Of a stretch of DNA of 10,826 bases, positions 1 to 6,283 are shown piece after piece. Position 1 is the first letter of the stretch. Each line of letters opens with the position of its first letter. Made by a program: the position numbers and the translations under genes. The stretch is taken from contig JAMJQV010000344.1 in the NCBI GenBank assembly GCA_023554435.1, forward strand, positions 1 through 10,826, given 5' to 3'. The notes beneath the pieces are model-generated. The model ran no database searches and was not told the DNA's origin. It saw only the letters and a program-made list of their open reading frames with translations. The DNA is from Gemmatimonadota bacterium (GTDB lineage: Bacteria > Gemmatimonadota > Gemmatimonadetes > Palauibacterales > Palauibacteraceae).

Positions 1-173
1 GGGAGAGTGGCGAAGTAGGTATAGCAGTCGATGTACTCTTTGCCGGTGAGGGCGTCGACCATAACCGAGCCACTCGACTTGTCGAGGTCGATCACGATGT
101 GAAAACCGTCCACGAGAATGTTGCTTTCCAGGGTCGGAAAGACCTCGCTGGCCGGTACTGATATTTCGGACAT
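1..173 (-). CDS. lat: L-lysine 6-transaminase (lysine epsilon-aminotransferase), N-terminal part only
   Basis: Only the first 57 codons are in the window; the gene continues past the left edge. The start is the ATG whose complement lies at 171-173, preceded by a GGAG ribosome binding site 6 nt away (180-183). The peptide reads EVFPTLESNILVDGFHIVIDLDKSSGS and then a GKEYIDCYTYFATLP stretch. This is the typical opening of lysine 6-transaminase, a PLP-dependent class III aminotransferase that moves the epsilon-amino group of lysine to 2-oxoglutarate, giving 2-aminoadipate semialdehyde (piperideine-6-carboxylate) and glutamate. The enzyme is cytoplasmic and acts in lysine catabolism. The PLP-binding lysine and most of the fold lie outside the window, so the call rests on recognising the N-terminus. 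The upstream minus-strand gene is 116 bp away, so co-transcription is possible but not shown. Another class III aminotransferase is the main alternative. Confidence 0.85.
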   Translation of the reverse strand, partial: MSEISVPASEVFPTLESNILVDGFHIVIDLDKSSGSVMVDALTGKEYIDCYTYFATL

Positions 174-235
174 CGTATTCTCCGTAGTCGTGTTGCGTGG
201 TGTGACGTGGTGGTACGCGGCAGATGCGACGTACT

Positions 236-254
236 GCGATCAATGCGCGATCAA
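236..254 (-). promoter_or_regulatory. Direct repeat upstream of lat, possible operator
   Basis: On the minus strand the 8-mer TTGATCGC occurs twice (247-254 and 236-243), separated by GCA, so the copies repeat every 11 bp, about one helical turn. The pair lies about 63-81 nt upstream of the lat start, in the 116-bp gap after the DUF1232-like gene. Spacing and position suit a regulator binding one face of the DNA, but no regulator is known here and a chance repeat is possible. No convincing -35/-10 pair or intrinsic terminator was seen in the gap. Confidence 0.25.
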
Positions 255-289
255 ACTACCGTTCCGGGCAGACCCGCAAAAGAACCATC

Positions 290-928
290 TCAGGCCAATC
301 CCAGGCCGCCCAGCCGGCTCTGGACGATCTCTTCCGTCGATCGGTCGCCCCAGATCCCGTCCCGGTGAGGGATCGGGAAAGCGCCACGGTGAGAACTCAT
401 CGCCGTGAGAGCCCGCACCATCTGCGTCATGGGATCGGCATTCAATCGAGTGCCCACGTACATGTCGATCTGAGAGGCCGCCGGCTCACCGATCAGGTTG
501 CGTATGGAGGCGTTCGCTGCCTTGAGGTTCCGGGAGAACAATGCGCGCCCGACTTCCTCCTCGTACCGGTCCGACACCGCCTGCATCAACGTCAGCGAGT
601 AGTACGCGTCATCGAGGACCCCGAGGAGCCCGAGGCGATCGGGTATGATGTCCGCCTCGGCCAGCCAGTACTCTGTCGCTTCCCGTATGACGGTCGCCAT
701 TTCCCCCTCGCGCCCCACCATCCGTGCCGCCTCAAGACCGTCGCGCAGGTAGGCCGGGACGTGTTCCACGTACTCGACGACGAACCCGACCGCGCCGAGC
801 ACATCATCATCACCGGGTGCGCGGCCATGCGCGGCGGCACGGTCGCGCAGCGCGTTGGCGAGGCGTCCTGTGTTCTGCTCGTCAGCCAGGGCATCGACGA
901 TCATGCCCTCCACCACTTCCAATGCCAT
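290..928 (-). CDS. DUF1232 / YkvA-like domain protein, function unknown
   Basis: A 212-aa protein. The middle third (about residues 48-120) resembles the DUF1232 (YkvA) family: a helix with HVPAYLRDGL (57-66), then EYWLAEADIIPDRLGLLGVLDDAYYSL (86-112). This matches the family signature of aliphatic residues, D-x-IPD, a Gly-containing turn and a final DDA. In usual members this segment is hydrophobic and often membrane-inserted; here it carries several charged residues and no clear signal peptide, so the protein is probably cytoplasmic. The last 90 residues (R/K-rich, ending GLGGLGLA-like) match nothing I recognise. The ATG at 928-926 follows a weak purine-rich GAGAGAGGGA stretch. It is divergent from the M64 gene and 116 bp upstream of lat in the same direction. 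No biochemical role is established for the family, so none is assigned. The open frames on the opposite strand here are shadows. Confidence 0.65.
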   Translation of the reverse strand: MALEVVEGMIVDALADEQNTGRLANALRDRAAAHGRAPGDDDVLGAVGFVVEYVEHVPAYLRDGLEAARMVGREGEMATVIREATEYWLAEADIIPDRLGLLGVLDDAYYSLTLMQAVSDRYEEEVGRALFSRNLKAANASIRNLIGEPAASQIDMYVGTRLNADPMTQMVRALTAMSSHRGAFPIPHRDGIWGDRSTEEIVQSRLGGLGLA

Positions 929-1056
929 CTAGGAGTCCCTCTCTCGCCTGCTCGGTGATTCGGCGATATCAGCTGCGCTTCCCTCCACGAGGGTCAGGGC
1001 GCAAGGTACGCCATCGGGTCGACCGGAGGTATCCTGCCCCCCCGCCCGGCGTCCTT

Positions 1057-1077
1057 GTGGCCGGCTTCTGCGGCCAC
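1057..1077. promoter_or_regulatory. Inverted repeat in the leader of the M64 peptidase gene
   Basis: GTGGCCG (1057-1063) and CGGCCAC (1071-1077) form a perfect 7-bp stem with a 7-nt loop, ending 39 nt before the M64 start codon. It could be an operator or an mRNA leader hairpin. It is not an intrinsic terminator because no T-run follows. The rest of the 188-bp divergent spacer (929-1116) holds a smaller CCCTC/GAGGG hairpin (981-993) and no promoter I can call with confidence. Confidence 0.3.
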
Positions 1078-1106
1078 GACCTTGCGTCAGGATTCAGTTC
1101 CCCGAC

Positions 1107-1112
1107 AGGAGG
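1107..1112 (+). promoter_or_regulatory. Shine-Dalgarno site that fixes the M64 peptidase start
   Basis: A consensus AGGAGG lies 4 nt before the ATG at 1117. The reading frame stays open far upstream (to 724), but that part overlaps the opposite-strand gene and its spacer and encodes arginine-rich, non-protein-like sequence. The Shine-Dalgarno site and the signal peptide that follows directly settle the start at 1117. Confidence 0.8.
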
Positions 1113-1116
1113 CATC

Positions 1117-2580
1117 ATGTCCGGTCCCGTCAGTGCTCGCTCGCTCGCCGCACGACTCGTTCTCGGAGTCGCTTTGCTGTTGTTCTCCCAGGACATCGGT
1201 TCCATCCGGGCGCAGGTGGCTTCGCCAGACTTCGACGACCACTTCCAGCGGTTGACCATGAGACTCGACTACTTCCACTCCGGGGGAATGGGCGAGGAGA
1301 TTCTGGCGCTGGACCGGGTGGTGTCGGACGGCCCCTGGGCGGGAAGCCTCACGCAACTGGTCGACGACACGAACCTGGGCAAGTACCTGTTCGAGATCAT
1401 CGATCCTTCGACCAACCGGGTCATCTACTCGCGCGGGTTCGCTTCGATCTACGGGGAGTGGGAGACGACGGGTGAAGCTCGGCGGAGGCACGCGACCTTC
1501 CACGAGTCACTGCGATTCCCGTGGCCGCTGCATAGCGTGCAGGTGGTCCTGAAGAAGAGAGACGACGAGGGCGCATTCCGCGAGCTGTGGTCCGTTCCGC
1601 TCGATCCTGACTCCCGCTTCGTGAACCCGGCTCCCCCGCCCGCGGAGGGGCGCGTGTGGGCGGTGTTCGAGAATGGTGATCCCACCGAGAAGGTTGATCT
1701 CGTGTTGCTCAGTGAGGGGTACACCGAAGCCGAGATGGGGAAGTTTCACTCGGACGTCGCGCGACTGGTCGAACGGCTCTTCGAGACGGAGCCGTTCAAG
1801 TCAAACAGGTCCGAGTTCAACGTCTGGGCGATCGATCTACCATCCGAGCAATCCGGGGTCAACCGGCCTCACGTGCGCCAGTTTCGCAGAACTCCCGTTT
1901 CCGCGGAGTACAACATCTTCGGTTCCGAGCGCTACCTGCTCACGTTCGATAACCGCCGCTTGAGAGACGTGCTGTCGGCCGCACCCTACGAGTTCGTCGA
2001 GATCCTGGTGAATGAAGAGCAGTACGGCGGTGGCGGGATCTACAACTTCCAGGCGACCACGGCAGTTGATACGGAATTCGCCGACTACATCTTCGTGCAT
2101 GAATTCGGGCACCATTTCGCTGGCCTGGCGGATGAGTACTACACGTCGAGCGTCGCCTACGAGACGGGGGACGCACGTCGCCCCGAGCCCTGGGAGCCCA
2201 ACGTGACCGCGCTTCTGGACCCCGAGCATCTGAAGTGGGGTGATCTGGTGGCGGAGGGTCGCCCTCTTCCGACTCCCTGGGGCAAGGACGAGTACGAGGA
2301 GCACGCACGTTCAATCCAGGCGAGGAGGCAGGCGCTCATCGACCGGCAGGCGCCGGAAGCGGAGTTCGATGCCCTGTTCGAGGAACAGAGAAGGATCGAA
2401 AGCGAGCTGCTTCATGCCATGGAACATTCGGGGCACGTCGGCGCCTTCGAGGGGGCCATGTACGAAGCCCGGGGCCTGTACCGTTCAGAAACCGACTGCA
2501 TCATGTTCACGCGGACGGACTACTTCTGCCGCGTCTGCCAGAGAGCCATCGAGCGGGTGATCGCCCTCTACTCTTCGTAG
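1117..2580 (+). CDS. Secreted M64-family (IgA-peptidase-like) zinc metallopeptidase
   Basis: A 487-aa protein. Residues 1-33 form a signal peptide: basic start, hydrophobic LVLGVALLLF, likely cleavage near IRAQ. Residues about 38-170 (from FDDHFQRLTMRLDYFHSGG to the WSVPLDPDSRF strand) fit the M64 N-terminal beta domain. The catalytic domain follows, with VDLVLLSEGYTEAEMGKF (193-210) and the zinc site HEFGHHFAGLADEYY: H328 and H332 as ligands, E329 as catalytic base, D339/E340 of the conserved DEY after it. A charged, probably helical segment (about 392-436) lies before the C-terminal GAFEGA...GLYR...C461...C471RVC474 block, which is usual for the family. The enzyme should cleave proteins outside the cytoplasm; the family was named for an IgA protease, but the substrate here is unknown. 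It is divergent from the DUF1232-like gene and converges on the 67-aa gene with a 6-bp gap. All key residues are present, so it should be active. Confidence 0.9.
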   Translation: MSGPVSARSLAARLVLGVALLLFSQDIGSIRAQVASPDFDDHFQRLTMRLDYFHSGGMGEEILALDRVVSDGPWAGSLTQLVDDTNLGKYLFEIIDPSTNRVIYSRGFASIYGEWETTGEARRRHATFHESLRFPWPLHSVQVVLKKRDDEGAFRELWSVPLDPDSRFVNPAPPPAEGRVWAVFENGDPTEKVDLVLLSEGYTEAEMGKFHSDVARLVERLFETEPFKSNRSEFNVWAIDLPSEQSGVNRPHVRQFRRTPVSAEYNIFGSERYLLTFDNRRLRDVLSAAPYEFVEILVNEEQYGGGGIYNFQATTAVDTEFADYIFVHEFGHHFAGLADEYYTSSVAYETGDARRPEPWEPNVTALLDPEHLKWGDLVAEGRPLPTPWGKDEYEEHARSIQARRQALIDRQAPEAEFDALFEEQRRIESELLHAMEHSGHVGAFEGAMYEARGLYRSETDCIMFTRTDYFCRVCQRAIERVIALYSS

Positions 2581-2586
2581 GCGACT

Positions 2587-2790
2587 CTACCAGGCCGTAC
2601 GCATGGTCGGTTCCTGAATGGTGAGTGCGAGGACTCTATCCGTGCGAAACGAGCTGTTCCCGATGGTGAACACGGGAGCGTTCTGGGCGATCGCGGAGGA
2701 CAGGCGCTGCGCGGGATCCTCACCCTCCGCTGCGGTTATCACCAGCGGATGGACCGTGTCGGGGCCCACCATGAGTACCTTGACCTCCAT
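2587..2790 (-). CDS. Small 67-aa protein of unknown function, downstream of propeller gene 1
   Basis: Starts MEVKVLMVGPDTVHPLVI and ends EPTMRTAW. I do not recognise the family. It is mostly short beta-prone stretches (VKVLMVG, HPLVITA, PVFTIG, RVLALTI) with one likely helix (EDPAQRLSSAIAQN), has no signal peptide or membrane segment, and lacks cysteine. Support for a real gene: an AAGGAGGA Shine-Dalgarno site 6 nt before the ATG, third codon positions rich in G/C like its neighbours, and a snug fit in an otherwise empty gap. It begins 42 bp after the stop of the 1098-aa propeller gene and is probably co-transcribed with it. Its stop codon lies 6 bp from the stop of the convergent M64 gene. 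The opposite-strand frame at 2618-2812 lacks such a ribosome site and is taken as a shadow. Confidence 0.7.
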   Translation of the reverse strand: MEVKVLMVGPDTVHPLVITAAEGEDPAQRLSSAIAQNAPVFTIGNSSFRTDRVLALTIQEPTMRTAW

Positions 2791-2796
2791 ACAGCG

Positions 2797-2804
2797 TCCT
2801 CCTT
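2797..2804 (-). promoter_or_regulatory. Strong Shine-Dalgarno site of the 67-aa gene
   Basis: On the minus strand AAGGAGGA lies 6 nt before the ATG at 2790-2788. It is the best ribosome binding site on this strand in the window and the main reason to accept the small gene. The 42-bp gap between it and the upstream stop (2791-2832) shows no terminator hairpin. Confidence 0.75.
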
Positions 2805-2832
2805 TTCGCTAAGCCGATCTGGCGGCAGTGGT

Positions 2833-5800
2833 TCAGGGAAGTTGGGGCGTGTCCTCCTCTGGCATCAGCATGAGTCCGGCCATACGGACCGCCTCCCTGA
2901 ACGAAGCGACCTCCCCGCTATACAGAGCATCGAGATCTCGAAGCACCTCGGCAGCCGCCCGCTCCGCCTCGGCGAGATATGCAAGTTGCGCGCCCGTTGG
3001 GGCGTCCCAGGATGATTGCATGGAGCCCATGGCATATCCGAGGCGATTCCACACTCGATCATCGGAATAGACGATGCCCTTGGTGTGGTCCGGGACCCAC
3101 AGTCTCTCCTCGATCTCCTCAAGCTGCCGCCGTATCTCTCGAGCCTGTTCTTCCAGGTCTGCTTCATCCGACGCGGCATCCTCAGCATCGGCATCATCGG
3201 CATCATCGGCATCCTTGGACATGCGCTCGGCCGCCTCGAGAGAGGCTGCCACGTCAGACCGGATGCGGTAGATCAGGCTCAGCGCATCGGCGACCGATTC
3301 GCGCGTCTCGCCGGCTGCAAGGAGTGCCTGATACTTGGCGCTCCTGTCCTCCGGGCTGGCACTCTCCCTGGGATCCGCCAGAACCGAAAAGGTCGACGAC
3401 GCCTCGTGGTCTCCGAAGGTCACGGTCAGCGTGTACGAACCGGGAAGAACCCGAATCCCGCTTGGCCTGAAGTCAGAGCTTCCCTCTTCTCCCTGCCCCG
3501 TGTCGGGTCGTTTGAACCCATCTCGGCGGAGATTCCACGAAACGCGGTTCAGGCCAAGGTGAACCTCCTCTTCCCAGGTCCGAATGACCGTCCCCGACTC
3601 GTCCGCTATGCTGAGTTCGACCGAGGTTCCCGGACCCTCCGACTTCGCGTCCCCCTCCTCATCGTCCGACGCTCCCAGTGAGTCCCCTGCCCTGGCCGCT
3701 TCCTGGCGCTCCCGCTCCGTCCGCTCGTCGGGGTGCGGCAGCTGTTCACCGTTGACGACCAGGGTGATGAGCGCGCCCGTCGTCCGGCTGGCGCCACGGA
3801 ACTCGCCGTGTCCGGGGAACCTGCTCGCTCCGGTCTGCCGGCTCCGGTACTGCACGGCGTCGGACACGGGGAACAGGTGCAGGGTCGCGTCGAGGACCGA
3901 TCCGTCGAGCCCACGCAGCGGACTCACATCATCGAGGATGTAGGCCGCGCGCCCATGCGTACCCATGACCAGATCGTGATCGCGCGGATGCACCACGAGG
4001 TCCCGCACGCCGACGGTCGGCACACCGTGTGTCCACTTGAACCAGTCCCCTCCCCCGTCGGTCGAAACCCACAGGCCGAACTCCGTGCCCAGGAACAGCA
4101 GATCCGGATCCACCGGATCCTGAGCGATGGCCAGGGCGTAGCCCCATACGTCGTCTTCGTCGGCGATACGGGTCCAACGGGCCCCGAAGTCGTCCGTGCG
4201 GAAGACGTATGGGGTCCAGTTCGAGCGCCGGTGGTCATCGAGGACGATGAACGCGCCTCCCGCATCGACATGTGACGGCTCGATGTGAGGAATCCACGTG
4301 TTGGCCGGAACGTCGCGCAGGTTGCCTTCGATACTCGACCAGCTCCCACCCGCGTCGCGCGTGACGTGCAGGCGGCCGTCGTCTGTCCCCACCCAGAGAA
4401 CGCCCTCGGCAATCGGGCTCGGCGCGATGGAGACGATGCTCGTGAAATTCTCGGCCCCCGTCACGTCGGGTGTGAGGCCTCCGCTCTCCGCCTGCCGCTG
4501 CCACTCCGGATTGTTGGTCGTGAGATCACCGCTGATGATCTCCCACGTTTCGCCGCGATCCCGAGAGCGGTGGACGTACTGGCTTCCGTAGTAGATGGTC
4601 CCGTCATCGAACGGATCCTGGGCGAATCCGGCGTTCCAGTTGAATCGGAGGTGTCCCCCGGGTGCGGGCGCAGGCCGAATGTCCTTGCGCTCGCCGGTGC
4701 GGAGATCCCAGCGAGCCAGAAATCCCTCCTGGCTCATGGAGTAGCCCCGCATCGAGTCTTCCGGGTCCGGTGAGGTGTCGAAGCCGTCTCCGAAGCCGAC
4801 CTCCGCCCAGTGGAAGTTCCGGATGCCCCCGTTCTCCAGCACCGTACTTGGCCCCTTCCAGGATCCGTTGTCCTGCATCCCCCCGTACACGTTGTACGGC
4901 TGCTCCATGTCGACCCGAATGTGGTAGAACTGCGCCAGCGGGAGATTCCGAACGAAGCGCCACGTCTGGCCGCGGTCGCGGCTGATGGCCACGCCCCCGT
5001 CGTTCCCGATGATGATGTGTGAGGCATCCGCGGGGTTGATCCACATCGCGTGGTGATCCGGGTGGATGTCCCAGCCGACGAGTTGACGGAAGCTGCGTCC
5101 GCCGTCGTCCGACACGCTGATGATCGACCACAGGCTGTAGACTCTGTCTGCACGCTCTGGATCGACCCGGATATCGGCGTAGTAGAACGGCCGGTTTCCG
5201 ACGTTGTCCCCCTTCCCCACGGATCGCCAGGAAATCCCCCCATCATCGGAGCGGAACAACGCATTCTCCTTCGCCTCGATGTAGGCGTAGACGACACGCG
5301 GATCCGAGGCGGCGATTCCCAGCCCGATCCGGCCGAGGTCCCCCTCCGGGAGTCCATCGTCCGGTGTCAGCCGGATCCACGTGTCGCCACCGTCCCGGCT
5401 GACGTGAAGACCTGATCCGGGACCACCGGAGTTGAAGAACCAGGGCCAGCGTCTGTAATCCCACATCGCGGCAAAGAGCTTGTCGGGATTGCTGGGGTCC
5501 AGCACCAGATCTGCCGCACCCGTTCGCTCGTTGACGTAGAGGATCTTCTCCCACGTGTCTCCGGCATCGGTGCTGCGATAGACACCTCGCTCCGGGTTCT
5601 CACCCCATTCCCGGCCCATCGCGGCCACCCACAACGTGTTGGGATCTTGCGGGTGAATGATGATGCGGTGAATCCTCTCGGTCGCCTCGAGCCCCAGGTG
5701 CGTCCAGGTACGCCCGCCGTCTCGCGTGCGGTAGATTCCGTTCCCGACCGAGACACTGTTGCGCACGTTCCCCTCTCCGGTCCCGACCCATACCACATCT

Positions 5801-6129
5801 GGATCCGTCGGATGGACGGCGATCGCCCCGATCGCCGCTACCGGTTGGTCATCGAAGACCGGCTCGAAGTTCAGCCCTCCGTTCACGGACTTCCAGACGC
5901 CGCCCGTTGCGGCTCCGACGTACACGATCGTCGGATCGCTCGGGGCGGCTACCACGTCAGCCACTCTCCCGCTCATCCCAGCCGGTCCGATGGAGCGGGC
6001 CGTCATTCCCGCGAGCAGTCCCGGATCTACCTGGCTGAACGCGGGCGTCGCGGAGTGGATCGCAGCGATGAGAGCACAGGCAGCAATTCGAAACAGAGAG
6101 GGCAAGCAGCTTTCACGGGCCGCGATCAT
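2833..6129 (-). CDS. Exported Asp-box (BNR / VPS10-like) beta-propeller protein, 1098 aa
   Basis: The start at 6129 is chosen because AAGGTGA sits 4 nt upstream and a signal peptide follows (1-32, hydrophobic IAACALIAAI, cleavage near AFS-Q). The frame stays open to 6450, but that extension is arginine-rich and crosses the start of the TonB receptor gene. Residues about 40-740 hold roughly eleven Asp-box motifs (S/T-x-D-x-G-x-x-W type) near 81, 135, 185, 243, 293, 338, 382, 521, 588, 644 and 688, as in sortilin/VPS10-like and BNR sialidase-like propellers. Residues about 835-918 look like an Ig-like beta domain (GLNRVSWNLR, then PGSYTLTVTFGD). Residues about 925-1085 are helical and charged, including an acidic run at 973-993. 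It should act in the periplasm or outside the cell, probably binding proteins or glycans; no sialidase active-site set is evident and no activity is assigned. A 67-aa gene follows in the same direction, and the partial gene at 8361 encodes a paralogue. Confidence 0.85.
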   Translation of the reverse strand: MIAARESCLPSLFRIAACALIAAIHSATPAFSQVDPGLLAGMTARSIGPAGMSGRVADVVAAPSDPTIVYVGAATGGVWKSVNGGLNFEPVFDDQPVAAIGAIAVHPTDPDVVWVGTGEGNVRNSVSVGNGIYRTRDGGRTWTHLGLEATERIHRIIIHPQDPNTLWVAAMGREWGENPERGVYRSTDAGDTWEKILYVNERTGAADLVLDPSNPDKLFAAMWDYRRWPWFFNSGGPGSGLHVSRDGGDTWIRLTPDDGLPEGDLGRIGLGIAASDPRVVYAYIEAKENALFRSDDGGISWRSVGKGDNVGNRPFYYADIRVDPERADRVYSLWSIISVSDDGGRSFRQLVGWDIHPDHHAMWINPADASHIIIGNDGGVAISRDRGQTWRFVRNLPLAQFYHIRVDMEQPYNVYGGMQDNGSWKGPSTVLENGGIRNFHWAEVGFGDGFDTSPDPEDSMRGYSMSQEGFLARWDLRTGERKDIRPAPAPGGHLRFNWNAGFAQDPFDDGTIYYGSQYVHRSRDRGETWEIISGDLTTNNPEWQRQAESGGLTPDVTGAENFTSIVSIAPSPIAEGVLWVGTDDGRLHVTRDAGGSWSSIEGNLRDVPANTWIPHIEPSHVDAGGAFIVLDDHRRSNWTPYVFRTDDFGARWTRIADEDDVWGYALAIAQDPVDPDLLFLGTEFGLWVSTDGGGDWFKWTHGVPTVGVRDLVVHPRDHDLVMGTHGRAAYILDDVSPLRGLDGSVLDATLHLFPVSDAVQYRSRQTGASRFPGHGEFRGASRTTGALITLVVNGEQLPHPDERTERERQEAARAGDSLGASDDEEGDAKSEGPGTSVELSIADESGTVIRTWEEEVHLGLNRVSWNLRRDGFKRPDTGQGEEGSSDFRPSGIRVLPGSYTLTVTFGDHEASSTFSVLADPRESASPEDRSAKYQALLAAGETRESVADALSLIYRIRSDVAASLEAAERMSKDADDADDADAEDAASDEADLEEQAREIRRQLEEIEERLWVPDHTKGIVYSDDRVWNRLGYAMGSMQSSWDAPTGAQLAYLAEAERAAAEVLRDLDALYSGEVASFREAVRMAGLMLMPEEDTPQLP
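3175..3216. repeat. In-frame 9-bp tandem repeat coding an acidic D/A run
   Basis: On the plus strand GGCATC followed by CTC, ATC, ATC and CTT recurs in 9-bp units (3175-3183, 3190-3198, 3199-3207, 3208-3216), with a 6-bp AGCATC inserted at 3184-3189. Read on the minus strand it encodes the Asp/Ala-rich run around residues 972-985 of the 1098-aa propeller protein. Unit lengths of 9 and 6 keep the frame, so copy-number change would alter only the length of this surface segment. Confidence 0.8.
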
Positions 6130-6157
6130 CGGTTCACCTTGGTGGAACGGAGTGGCT

Positions 6158-6178
6158 CTGGCGCTTGAGGGCCGCCAG
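6158..6178. promoter_or_regulatory. Inverted repeat in the divergent spacer, near propeller gene 1
   Basis: CTGGCG (6158-6163) and CGCCAG (6173-6178) form perfect 6-bp arms with a 9-bp spacer, about 29-49 bp upstream of the propeller start. This could be an operator for the divergent pair or chance in GC-rich DNA. No clear -35/-10 pair was found on either strand in 6130-6283. Confidence 0.2.
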
Positions 6179-6215
6179 CGACTGATCGGCTGCCAAAACA
6201 TATCGTCTGTCCGGC

Positions 6216-6232
6216 GCCGGGTGCTACCCGGC
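6216..6232. promoter_or_regulatory. GC-rich inverted repeat between propeller gene 1 and TonB receptor gene
   Basis: GCCGGG (6216-6221) and CCCGGC (6227-6232) pair around TGCTA. It lies about 52-68 bp before the proposed receptor start, inside the shared 154-bp spacer. With no T-run it is not a terminator. Function is unknown, and GC-rich palindromes like this arise often by chance. Confidence 0.2.
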
Positions 6233-6283
6233 CGGCGTGCGGAGTAGACGCGCGGGGGGCGAGAAAGCAGTTTGCGTCCCGAC

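Noticed and set aside
224..958. 244-aa plus-strand open frame opposite the DUF1232-like gene
   Set aside because: Antisense shadow of a high-GC gene; Arg/His-rich, no recognisable motif and no ribosome site.
724..1116. Open upstream extension of the M64 peptidase frame (131 extra residues)
   Set aside because: It overlaps the opposite-strand DUF1232-like gene and is His/Arg/Pro-rich without protein character. AGGAGG and a signal peptide fix the start at 1117.
2618..2812. 64-aa plus-strand open frame opposite the 67-aa gene
   Set aside because: It has no Shine-Dalgarno site and runs into the intergenic gap, while the minus-strand frame has a strong one and fits the operon.
3175..3216. Repeat as a possible CRISPR array or mobile-element end
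   Set aside because: The units are 6-9 bp with no spacers, lie in frame inside a coding region and encode a simple acidic run.
3016..3681. 221-aa plus-strand open frame opposite propeller gene 1
   Set aside because: The minus-strand frame has clear domains here; this frame includes the reverse reading of the D/A repeat and no known motif.
2833..6129. Propeller protein as an active sialidase
   Set aside because: Asp boxes alone mark the fold. I could not see the arginine triad and catalytic Tyr/Glu/Asp context needed for a sialidase call.
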